Positions 1 through 7,186 of a DNA stretch of 64,000 nucleotides are shown in pieces. Below the pieces are notes generated by a model. The model saw nothing but the letters and a program-made list of their open reading frames with translations, did no database searches and was not told the DNA's origin. Where the stretch lies: assembly GCF_029335485.1 (NCBI RefSeq), contig NZ_JARJLM010000255.1:1-64000 (forward strand), read 5' to 3'. The stretch comes from Cupriavidus basilensis (GTDB lineage Bacteria; Pseudomonadota; Gammaproteobacteria; Burkholderiales; Burkholderiaceae). The translations under genes were made by a program, and so were the position numbers. Position 1 is the stretch's first letter; every line of letters begins with the position of its first letter.

Positions 1-344
1 CGCCCTGGTTCCCAGGCGCACCAGAAGGGTTCATGAACGCTGGACGCATTGCGTAGGTTGATCGGCAGACAGATCCACCATGGGCGGATGTCGTCACGGT
101 TGAACATTTCCGTGACGTGCTCGATGGTGGTTCGATACTGCCCTTCCAAGTCGACAAACAGAGCATGAATGGGCAGGCGCCCCATTTCTCGAGCGACTTC
201 GAGCGCCAAGTGCAATGTGACGGAACTATCCTTGCCTCCGGAAAACGCCACGCAGATCTGTTCGAAGTGCTCGAAGATCAGCCGTATCCGGGATTTGGCG
301 GCTTCATAGACATTGATGTCGTAATACTGCTTCGTCACTATCAC
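1..344 (-). CDS. PAPS reductase-like PP-loop protein (IbrA/DUF3440-like), N-terminal part only
   Basis: The minus strand reads into the window edge and gives the first ~114 residues of a PP-loop ATP pyrophosphatase-type protein. Residues ~30-36 read AFSGGKDSS, the ATP-binding P-loop of PAPS reductase/IbrA-like enzymes, followed by LHLALEVAREMGRLP and FVDLEGQYRTTIEHV, typical of the DUF3440 group. These proteins occur in accessory regions, usually beside a ParB-like IbrB partner; no partner is seen here. The GTG at 344 is the first plausible start; GTG 338 is an alternative and the frame stays open further upstream without an ATG. The C-terminus lies outside the window, so substrate and full length cannot be judged. 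The family call rests on the P-loop and its flanks. Confidence 0.75.
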   Translation of the reverse strand, partial: MIVTKQYYDINVYEAAKSRIRLIFEHFEQICVAFSGGKDSSVTLHLALEVAREMGRLPIHALFVDLEGQYRTTIEHVTEMFNRDDIRPWWICLPINLRNASSVHEPFWCAWEPG

Positions 345-1054
345 CCCGTACGTCGCATCGACCCGAGTCGAGGCGACCAATGTAAGCGGGCGCTCGAATG
401 CGGCACGGCCCGGACAGGTTCTTCAACTCCTGACGCAATAATAACGGAACGTTACTCGTATTACAAACGCTTACAAAATCTTTGTGTTCCTGGTTTGATG
501 GCCATGGGTGGGCTGCCAACAATCGAAGGTCATGCTGACGCATAGGCGTGTTATTCTGCAAGGAGGTGGCGATTGAGGCATATGTACCGATACTTTCGAG
601 AAGGCGGACGCAGTTATGGCGGTGCATGCATGAACCAATACCCATCCAAGGGCACTCGCTCAGACAATGGTAAGCGGCTACTTGGCGTATCACGCGCTTG
701 CAATGAACTCTCGGGCGCCCGTGGCATTTCGCTATCGCGTCACCAATCTTTGCCGGCGCTCGCTGCGGCGATGCAGCCAGAAAGATGCCATGACGCGGGC
801 GCCGATGGCCTGACTCGCCGATGACTGGCTCCTGAAACCTCGAGCCTTCATCCATGGCCCGGCGACAGATTCACCGTCGAACATCCAAGGTGGGAGCCCG
901 GTGCCTGAATTGGGCACGCCGGGATCTGTGCGAGGGGTGTCAAGTAATGGGCATTCCTACCGCGATGAACCGGACTATCCAACGCATTACCGCCTCTACG
1001 AGATGGTATTCGCTCCCAGGAAAGAGGGGCTGGGCCCAATGGACAGCTGAAAAC
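345..1054. other. Region with no recognisable gene
   Basis: Short open frames exist on both strands, but none has a convincing ribosome site together with a recognisable motif. The segment separates the PP-loop gene from a decayed minus-strand frame. I see no RNA gene or clear terminator. Confidence 0.5.
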
Positions 1055-1399
1055 TCATCGCTTGCGGTGCGACGACGCCCTGCGTCGTGCGTAGCGCGGA
1101 TAGCGGGCGCCCAGCATGTCCGCTATCGCCTGTGGACGGCACCCGTCTTCTGGCGGGCACTCGAGCAGATGCGTATCCGCGCAGAAATGCAGGATCTCCT
1201 GCAGCAATCCTTCGCGGGGCGCGGGTGGGAAATCCAGATGTCGGGCCTTTGTCCGTTGGCGGTAGCCCGCATGCGAGCCACCTCAAGCCTAATCCACGCC
1301 GCTTGAGGTGCGGCAGGTCAATACATTCTGTCTAGGTGTGCCGACCAGCGTGGCGGCGAGGGCCTTGGCTTGAAGCTGCAGGGACTTCGTGTTTGTCAT
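1055..1399 (-). pseudogene. Possible decayed ORF of unknown function
   Basis: One minus-strand frame runs from an ATG at 1399 (MTNTKSLQLQAKALAATLVG...) to a stop at 1055-1057 and is broken by two in-frame stops (TAG, TGA) near 1290. The part after the stops has protein-like composition (ARHLDFPPAPREGLLQEIL, then PQAIADMLGARYPRYARR). I do not recognise the family. It could be a ~114-residue gene inactivated by point mutations, or two unrelated short frames. Low confidence. Confidence 0.2.
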
Positions 1400-1845
1400 C
1401 TCGGGAGATATCCTCAGTCGGCTAGTTGACTGACATCTCCGAGTATCACCTGCGATGCGGCCGCTGCAAGCCGATGCCACCTCCGGCAGGGTTGGAGGAA
1501 TTTCATCTCTTCCCATTCGGGGATGGCTTTTCGCAGGGGTCCGGCACGGACACTGCGGCGTGTTCTCATTCGCCCTCATTGGAGGGCACAACAGCGGCTC
1601 CATAATCCGTTGCCACCGGTCTTCGCTCCTTTCTGCAGGTGCGCTGTTCAAGGACCGACTCGAAATGGTCCTGCACCACGATGATCATTGCGATGTCCTC
1701 CAATGCGCAGGTCTGCGTGTTGGGCAGCAACCAAGTTGCGAACGCGCGAGACGTCCCCGCCCCGCGGCCGGCCAACAGCATGTCTCAAGTCTCTTATTCT
1801 TCCGCAACACGCAATGATATACGGAACTGCGAATTCCGTAGCGAG
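1400..1845. other. Intergenic, nothing recognised
   Basis: This stretch lies downstream of the phasin stop on the minus strand. Only short frames without family motifs were seen, and no strong terminator hairpin. Confidence 0.4.
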
Positions 1846-2412
1846 TTACGCCTTAGCTACCCGGGACGTCTGCGTCGTACGATGCCGCACGGCCCCGGTC
1901 GCCGCATCTGCAGCGGTATCGAAACCGTTCTCGGCAACCTGTACCGCTTGCTTGGTCGTCGACTGCACGGTTTCGTACAACGTAGTGGTTGCTTTGATAG
2001 TGGTTTGCACGGCAGTGAACACCGCCTCGGAGCCCGCAGGCCCTGCGTTTCCAACGCTTTCCACTAGGCTCTGGACTCCACGCTTGTTGGCCTCGTAGTG
2101 GGCTTCGGCGAGCTTGTCGAACTCGGCCCTTGTCGACGCCGCGATCTCGAGAAAATGGCGGCGATATGACAAGGACCTTTCAGCTACGGGTTGCAGTAGC
2201 TCGATGTGCAGTGCCATCAACTCCTGTGGGTCTTTGACCGACAAGGCCCGCTTCATGCCTTCCCGTGTCTCTGCTAACGTGGACCTCATGGTTTGGAGAT
2301 TCAACTCAAGCAGTCTCTCAAAGCCATCGAAGGCCTTGCTCGTCAGACTAACCAAGGTTTCGAAACTTGCCTTTTGCGCTTCCACGATTTTCTCTGGGGA
2401 AAACTGATTCAT
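1846..2412 (-). CDS. phaP: Phasin family protein (PHA granule-associated)
   Basis: A 188-residue protein opening MNQFSPEKIVEAQKASFETL, with the amphipathic helical pattern of PHB granule-associated phasins (Phasin_2 type): 'FDGFERLLELNLQTMR', 'ELMALHIELLQPVAERSLSY' and an Ala/Thr-rich C-terminus. Phasins coat polyhydroxyalkanoate granules and control their size. Length (~185-190) is normal for the family. The ATG is preceded by AAGGAG about 7 nt upstream, which fixes the start. It stands alone, with no PHA synthase, ketothiolase or PhaR nearby, so it is probably an accessory phasin paralogue. Family call is strong; the specific role is inferred. Confidence 0.9.
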   Translation of the reverse strand: MNQFSPEKIVEAQKASFETLVSLTSKAFDGFERLLELNLQTMRSTLAETREGMKRALSVKDPQELMALHIELLQPVAERSLSYRRHFLEIAASTRAEFDKLAEAHYEANKRGVQSLVESVGNAGPAGSEAVFTAVQTTIKATTTLYETVQSTTKQAVQVAENGFDTAADAATGAVRHRTTQTSRVAKA

Positions 2413-2513
2413 CTTTCATCTCCTTAGAACCTGTTTCAAAAAGAGAAGCTGGGCATTGCTAACTTGAAGGCGAACCTGTTAACCCCGTCCGTTGTGGCGA
2501 CAGGAGAGACGGG

Positions 2514-2640
2514 ATGGCAAGCCTATCATCGACGACGAACTGTGGGCACTGATCGAACCGACGCCAGAGGCACGCCGATCGCGGTCATCCTGACCGGGGC
2601 GAACCGTAACGACACTGCCTCATTTGCTGGCGCACCCTTC
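2514..2640 (+). mobile_element. IS5-family transposase remnant
   Basis: Two pieces of an IS5-type (DUF4096) transposase abut here in different frames. GKPIIDDELWALIEP is the typical N-terminus and RGTPIAVILTGANRND a typical internal motif. The ~50-100 residues normally between them are missing and the frames do not match, so this is an internally deleted scar. No terminal inverted repeats could be assigned. Confidence 0.7.
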
Positions 2641-2672
2641 AGCGCGAGGAGCCTTCATTGTGAAATGAGTTC

Positions 2673-2912
2673 TTAGGCGCCGTCGCTGAAGGTATCCCGA
2701 GAGCCCGCGGCGTGGTTACCACCATCCGTGAACGGATCACGGGTGCCCATCGCGTGACCACCGTCGGTGAACGGGTCTCGCGTGCCCATCGTGTGCCCCC
2801 CAACGGTAAAGGGATCGCGCGGCGAACTGACGCCAGCATTCGCGATGCCCGCGACGCCGCCAAGGGTCGCCACGATCAGTGCCACCAGAGCAGTTTTCTT
2901 CAACGTACGCAT
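2673..2912 (-). CDS. Small exported protein with RDPFTDGG tandem repeats
   Basis: A 79-residue protein. Residues 1-27 form a Sec signal peptide (MRTLKKTALVALIVATLGG...ANA). The mature part is four imperfect copies of a ~13-residue unit, (S/T)RDPFTDGGHxMG, seen as PRDPFTVGG, TRDPFTDGG, TRDPFTDGG and SRDTFSDG. AAGGAG lies ~8 nt before the ATG, so it is probably translated. Function unknown; the acidic and His-containing repeats beside metal-resistance genes would be compatible with a periplasmic metal-binding role, but no Cys is present and this is only inference. Repeat number may vary between strains. Confidence 0.65.
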   Translation of the reverse strand: MRTLKKTALVALIVATLGGVAGIANAGVSSPRDPFTVGGHTMGTRDPFTDGGHAMGTRDPFTDGGNHAAGSRDTFSDGA

Positions 2913-3041
2913 TTTATTACTCCTTGTTTCGATAGTGGCTCAGTGAGCCTGCACTTGCAGTGTAGAAAGATGTACACCACCAGGGCCTGACGATAGAATT
3001 ACAAATGTGTCATGTTGGTACTCCTGGCGATCTGGCCTTGA

Positions 3042-3527
3042 TTAGCCAGCCGTATAGAGTTTGCTGCGCTCGATATAGACGCGCACGCCTTGAGCGTTGG
3101 GCATAGCCGGGAACAGGACGCCAAGATCCACGGATTTGCCGTGAATGAATTCGGCGAATGTCCAGGTGGCCTCCTGCGCGCCGCTGCGGAAGGTCACCGT
3201 GTCGCCCGAAGCCACATTGACATACTTCAGGCCGGGGGCGAGCGTCACCGCGCGCGCGGCCGTGTTCGCCGGCGCCAGGCTACCGAAGAGCGCCGCTTGC
3301 GGCCCCAATGTCGTAACGGACTGCGCCGCGGTCATCGTGGGCGCGGCGCCGGGAACGGTGCGGGGTGCCGGCGTGCCGGCTGATTCGGCGGCTTGCCGCC
3401 GCACGTGATCCGCCCAGTTGTCCCCGGCATTGGTTCTGGTCTGGTCCGTGCTCCACGCAGGGGAACTCAGAAGGATGGAAAGGGCCGACAGCGCCGTCGC
3501 GGTAGAGACGGTCTTCCTGGTGTTCAT
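3042..3527 (-). CDS. CzcE-like periplasmic heavy-metal resistance protein
   Basis: A 161-residue exported protein: signal peptide residues 1-26 (MNTRKTVSTATALSALSILLSSPAWS), a low-complexity linker to ~85, then a C-terminal domain 'LKYVNVASGDTVTFRSG...WTFAEFIHGKSVDLGVLFP...VRVYIERSKLY' that matches the CzcE fold (PF16986). CzcE of C. metallidurans is a small periplasmic Cu-binding protein. The linker makes this one longer than CzcE proper. The ATG has AAGGAG 7 nt upstream. The isolated position near CzcI-like and cop genes fits a metal-response accessory role. Domain call is good; metal specificity cannot be read. Confidence 0.75.
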   Translation of the reverse strand: MNTRKTVSTATALSALSILLSSPAWSTDQTRTNAGDNWADHVRRQAAESAGTPAPRTVPGAAPTMTAAQSVTTLGPQAALFGSLAPANTAARAVTLAPGLKYVNVASGDTVTFRSGAQEATWTFAEFIHGKSVDLGVLFPAMPNAQGVRVYIERSKLYTAG

Positions 3528-3567
3528 GATGCGCTCCTTAACGTTTCGAGGCGTAACCTCTTAAGTG

Positions 3568-3840
3568 TCATGATAGGGAGCCAACACTCACGCGGACGTT
3601 ACCCGGGAATGACATCCACGTAAGCTCCCCCGCATCCTCCGTCTCCGCAGAAACGGGTACGTCGGCAGGATCAAGGTCAAGAAACTCGGTTGCCAGATGA
3701 CGAGGGCGTTGGCCCGCCTGCGACGCTGCCGTGATGGCAACCCGTATCAACTCAAGGCAGTGCGCCCGCTCTCGCGCCACAGACGTGTGCCAGGCGATCG
3801 ATTGAAACGCGGCCTGCGGAGTCCTCGTCGTTGACGCCAA
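3568..3840 (-). CDS. Hypothetical protein (90 aa)
   Basis: An open frame 33 nt downstream of the methyltransferase gene on the same strand, encoding MASTTRTPQAAFQSIAWHTS... with an acidic C-terminal half. No signal peptide, membrane segment or recognisable motif. It could be a small downstream gene of the methyltransferase or a chance frame in GC-rich DNA; the Shine-Dalgarno sequence is not clear. Confidence 0.3.
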   Translation of the reverse strand: MASTTRTPQAAFQSIAWHTSVARERAHCLELIRVAITAASQAGQRPRHLATEFLDLDPADVPVSAETEDAGELTWMSFPGNVRVSVGSLS

Positions 3841-3873
3841 GCTCCACAGCCCACGCGTGGTATTGCGTTCCCG

Positions 3874-4752
3874 CTACGAAGTCCAGCCCTTCTTCTTGGC
3901 CACCAGCAACAGCGAGCCGCCTGCCGAGAAGCGCAAGCCGGCGCGTACCAGGTTGTGCTCGAGGGTGCAAACACCCCCTAGCACGCTGTTCATGGTCGAC
4001 CCAATGCGAAACCCGTCGTCCATGGCATCGCTGGGCGGCTTGGCGCGCTGCCACACCCGGGAGATGGCCATCGCGGGCAGCAGCAGCGTCATGAAGGAGG
4101 TGACGTCCACAATTTCGAACCCGGCCGCCTCCACTTTCTTCATCAGTTCTTGGCGGGTATAGCGCCGCTTGTGCTTGGCCGCATCGTCCATATGGCTCCA
4201 CAGCGACGGATGCTGGGGTACTGTCAATACGATCCCGCCATCGTTCCTGCACGCACGATACATCTCGGCCAAGACCTGGGCATCTTCCTCGACGTGTTCG
4301 ATGACGTCAAACGCCCCCAGGACGTCGAAGGCGCCGCTATAGGGAATTGCACGGGCATCCATCTGCAACAACAGCGCTTTGCATTTGCGTTGCCCCGTCT
4401 TCAGCGCGCGCATCGATGCCTCGCCGCCCACCAGGCGAGCATGCGGAAACCGGGCCTGGACCGCCCGCAGGTTCTCTGCGGTCCCGCAACCGACGTCCAT
4501 GAATGAGCGCAGGTTCGGAAAGTAGCGCTGCAGCGCATCCAGGATCAGTTTGCGGCGATAGACGAACCAGAAGTGCGTCGCTTCTAGCTTCTCGTATTCG
4601 ACAAAGAGCGGCTCGTGAAAGCCATCATGGTCAACCATCATGGTGGGTGCCAGACAGAGCATGCCGGCAAGAACACGGGGCTGCCAACCGCACGCGGTGC
4701 ACGCCCACACGTCAATCTTGAGCGGGGCCTTACATTGATTACAGATGCGCAT
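3874..4752 (-). CDS. Class I SAM-dependent methyltransferase with N-terminal zinc ribbon
   Basis: 292 residues from the ATG at 4752, chosen because GGAGA lies 7 nt upstream and the protein then opens with a two-CxxC zinc ribbon (MRICNQCK...ACTACGW). Residues ~85-200 are a Rossmann methyltransferase: DVGCGTAENL (SAM-binding motif I), then 'FDVLGAFDVIEHVEEDAQVLAEMYRACRNDGGIVLTVP' spanning motifs II-III. Such zinc-ribbon methyltransferases often act on sugars or lipids in surface polysaccharide clusters, but none is nearby, so the substrate is unknown. It may be co-transcribed with the small frame downstream. Enzyme class is strong. Confidence 0.85.
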   Translation of the reverse strand: MRICNQCKAPLKIDVWACTACGWQPRVLAGMLCLAPTMMVDHDGFHEPLFVEYEKLEATHFWFVYRRKLILDALQRYFPNLRSFMDVGCGTAENLRAVQARFPHARLVGGEASMRALKTGQRKCKALLLQMDARAIPYSGAFDVLGAFDVIEHVEEDAQVLAEMYRACRNDGGIVLTVPQHPSLWSHMDDAAKHKRRYTRQELMKKVEAAGFEIVDVTSFMTLLLPAMAISRVWQRAKPPSDAMDDGFRIGSTMNSVLGGVCTLEHNLVRAGLRFSAGGSLLLVAKKKGWTS

Positions 4753-4925
4753 CGCTGTCTCCAATATCGTGCGAGCGCGACTGTCAGATCGCACGCCGCA
4801 CCATAGTTACCCTGCATTGCCATCGTGCATGGACGAGCAGGCAGGTGTGTTTCGCCTTCAGTCACAGGCCGAAGGACGATATCTACGAACGTGGGAGGTA
4901 GCCGCCCCAAACTGCGTGGGCGGCG

Positions 4926-5336
4926 TCAGAGATGGCGGGAAGGCGGGCGCAGCAACGTCTCGGGCGTTGTGCTGGCAAATATCGAGAGGAGCGATGCAGG
5001 CAGCATGTCGTTCGTTGATAACGCTTGCGTTGCCGAGAAGACAAAGATGGCTGGTGCCAAGGCCGCCGAGCAGGCAGAACAAGCATAGCAATCGCGCGCC
5101 TTGCCGCGTTCCTCGGTTGCCGGACAGTGATGCGACTTCGTATCGCAGTGTGCGTCAGTCTCGTCGGCGCTCGCCTTGCCAGCGGCGTGGATGGTGGTGA
5201 GCGTTGCGAAGAGAGCAGAGCCCTGCCGCAGCACGGTCAGTTCGTCGCACGAAAGGGTAGCCACCGCGCCAACGTTCTGAATTGGCAATGCAAATACAAC
5301 GAGCCAAAGCGACAGGTAGCGCAACAGTCTTCTCAT
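4926..5336 (-). CDS. CzcI-like exported Cys/His-rich protein
   Basis: 136 residues starting MRRLLRYLSLWLVVFALPIQ, a signal peptide, followed by a region rich in Cys and His (CDELTV; DAHCDTKSHHCPATEE; ARDCYACSACSAA). It ends in the LLRPPSRHL type of tail seen in CzcI-family proteins, the small periplasmic products encoded ahead of czcCBA in Cupriavidus. No czcCBA genes follow here; the neighbours are the CzcE-like and methyltransferase genes. A role in periplasmic metal sensing or chaperoning is inferred from the family. Confidence 0.55.
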   Translation of the reverse strand: MRRLLRYLSLWLVVFALPIQNVGAVATLSCDELTVLRQGSALFATLTTIHAAGKASADETDAHCDTKSHHCPATEERGKARDCYACSACSAALAPAIFVFSATQALSTNDMLPASLLSIFASTTPETLLRPPSRHL

Positions 5337-6145
5337 CCGGCGGCATCAAGCATCAATTGATTGCGGAGTTTATAGAAGCCGCCTGTCAGTCGAATGACGG
5401 GGACATGACAGACTCGGCGACCCTCCCGAGTCGAAGCCGCCGCGGCTCAAGTCGCAGCAGTAGCGCTGTGACGGGTGCCGTGGACTCTTGCTAACCCACG
5501 GCGGCGTCACGGTAAGCATGAGAAGGAAGCCAAGAAGCGACGCATTGTGCGACGGAGGGCATGCGGATTTTGCCTGATTAGCATCACGCTGCGGCTATCT
5601 CGCGTCGGCGTGCCGGCGGGCAATCGACAGGCGCGTGCCGGTGTTCAGTGGCCGCGAGAACCGTAAGCGCCATTGTGGCGACGACGCTCTGATTAGATGA
5701 CTGGCGCACCATGGTCGGATAATGGTCGCGCGTATGAAACGCGATACTCCGTGCCAGAATCGGTTGCCGCAAAGAGGACCGATGTGTGATCTCTGCTGCA
5801 ACTATCAACGGTCCGGCACTGACTGCCAACTGCGGCGTCAGTGATCTACGTTGCGCTGCTGCCCGGCGGCACGGCTCCCCTTTGCGCTCAGCCCTAGTGG
5901 CCTAATCGGCCTCGCGCAAGTGGCTGAAAACCACCGAATGCGGCTGCAGCGCGGCCCTAAGTCCACCATGGCTAGCACCGCACTGCTGGCGTGATTGGCT
6001 GATCCGCAGCCTTGTCGGTGAAAGCGATCAGCAACTCTCCGCGAATGGCGGCGGTGCCGCAATGCCTTTCACCGCCACGCCGATCGCTAGAAGATGCTTG
6101 ATGTGCATGAATATCCCTCTCCGATCATTCTGTCATCGCTTCGGG
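5337..6145. other. 0.8-kb region with no gene recognised
   Basis: Only short frames of biased composition appear on either strand. Near 6110 on the minus strand a 26-codon frame (MHIKHLLAIGVAVKGIAAPP) could be the stump of an exported protein, but it stops at once. Otherwise empty; it probably marks an old deletion at the edge of the copper block. Confidence 0.4.
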
Positions 6146-6340
6146 TCACTGCTTGTCCGGGTACCCGGCCTCGCTAAGAGCCGCGAGGAAAGCGCTCTCG
6201 TCCAAGGCGCTATCGACCCGAACTTCACGCGCGGGCGGGTCGGTTTCGATGCGGGCTTGCGGGTCGACGCTCAGCAGCGCCTTGGTGACGGACTTGGCGC
6301 AGCCGCCGCAGGTCATGTTTGGAATGTAGAAACGAAGCAT
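6146..6340 (-). CDS. copZ: Heavy-metal-associated (HMA) domain copper chaperone, CopZ type
   Basis: A 64-residue stand-alone HMA domain: MLRFYIPNMTCGGCAKSVTK carries the MxCxxC copper site (residues 9-14) and the protein has the normal length of CopZ/Atx1 chaperones, which deliver Cu(I) to copper ATPases in the cytoplasm. AGGAGA lies 6 nt before the ATG. A MerR-type promoter (6373-6403) sits directly upstream. It lies with the copA-type ATPase, glutaredoxin and cueR remnants, all on one strand. High confidence. Confidence 0.92.
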   Translation of the reverse strand: MLRFYIPNMTCGGCAKSVTKALLSVDPQARIETDPPAREVRVDSALDESAFLAALSEAGYPDKQ

Positions 6341-6372
6341 CTTGATCTCCTGGTTGGTTACTGTGTCCGACT

Positions 6373-6403
6373 AATATGGGCTTTGACAGCGTGGTAATGT
6401 CAA
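6373..6403 (-). promoter_or_regulatory. MerR/CueR-type promoter of copZ
   Basis: On the minus strand TTGACA and CATATT are separated by exactly 19 bp, the long spacer used by MerR-family activators. The spacer region carries a TTGACA...TGTCAA dyad. It lies ~35 bp ahead of the copZ start. Binding by CueR is inferred from layout and neighbour. Confidence 0.55.
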
Positions 6404-6616
6404 ACGCTTTTCAGCGATATTTCTTACTTCGACTTCAATGGCGAGATTCTGGCCCCCGCGTTTGAGCGAGCCCGAGAAGGGATGACCATCGGAGAACGTT
6501 GACCTCGATTGGATAAGAGCGAGGCTGAGAAAGCTGATGCGGGTTCACCTCGGTTCACGAATGAGTCACCGTGGCGGCGTGGCGAGGCGGGTGTGTCGAC
6601 CCCAAACCGAGGCGTC

Positions 6617-6866
6617 CTAAAGGATCGGGCAATCCGGGCGGTCACTACCGTGGTAGCGATTGGCCAGGTGCTCGAGCGTTTGCGCCATCGCTTAAGCCAA
6701 GGTCGCGTGCGCGACGGATGAAGCGAAGGCTATGCACGTCCGGCGAGCTGTAATGTCGGTAGCCGGCATCAGAACGAATGGCTTTCGGAATCAAGCCAAT
6801 CTGTTCGTAGTAGCGAATCATCTTCGCCGAGACGCCGGAGAACTTGGCTGCTTGACCGATATTCAT
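6617..6866 (-). pseudogene. CueR-like MerR regulator with internal deletion
   Basis: The N-terminus is a perfect MerR winged-helix ([20 protein letters not shown], then [19 protein letters not shown], then [11 protein letters not shown]) with GGAGG before the ATG. After residue ~57 the sequence jumps, in another frame, to the C-terminal end of a CueR-type protein ([20 protein letters not shown], stop at 6617). The ~50 residues of dimerisation helix and the first metal-binding Cys are gone. An active dimer is not expected. The reading frame as it stands ends at 6645. CueR normally senses Cu(I) and activates copA and copZ promoters. Confidence 0.85.
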
Positions 6867-7131
6867 CGTTCATTCCTCCTGGGGGACCAATCAGAACCCA
6901 CCCGCAATCCGGGGGCTTGCCTACGCGCCGATGCTACCTTCTCACCCACCAAGGTGATCGGTGCGACACGCACCCGGTGCGCGCCTTGGCTTCCACCATG
7001 ATCTCGGGGTCGGAGAGGTCGCGCTCTTCGAACGCGATCCCCTCTCTCGCGAGCCAAGCCTTCAGCGTCCGGCAGTCGGGGCAAGTCGGTGTCGTGTAGA
7101 TGATGACTTGGGGATGAGATGCGCTAGCCAT
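6863..7131 (-). pseudogene. Glutaredoxin-family protein, frameshifted
   Basis: Start ATG 7131 with GGAGGAGG upstream. MASASHPQVIIYTTPTCPDC is a thioredoxin-fold N-terminus with the CPDC redox site. The frame breaks near 7000: one extra base restores 'KARTGVRVAPITLVGEKV', the cis-Pro strand of glutaredoxins. In the sequence as given the product ends at 6934 with unrelated residues. Beyond the break the sequence runs without a proper C-terminus into the ribosome site of the cueR remnant. The gene sits between the copper ATPase and cueR. Either a real pseudogene or a single sequencing error. Confidence 0.75.
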
Positions 7132-7186
7132 GACGGCCTCCTCCATCTTGTTTTGGTGTTCAGTCAGGCGGCGTTTCGGTCCGGGG

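Noticed and set aside
304..855. 183-codon minus-strand frame
   Set aside because: Out of frame with the PP-loop gene it overlaps, no motif, and no ribosome site.
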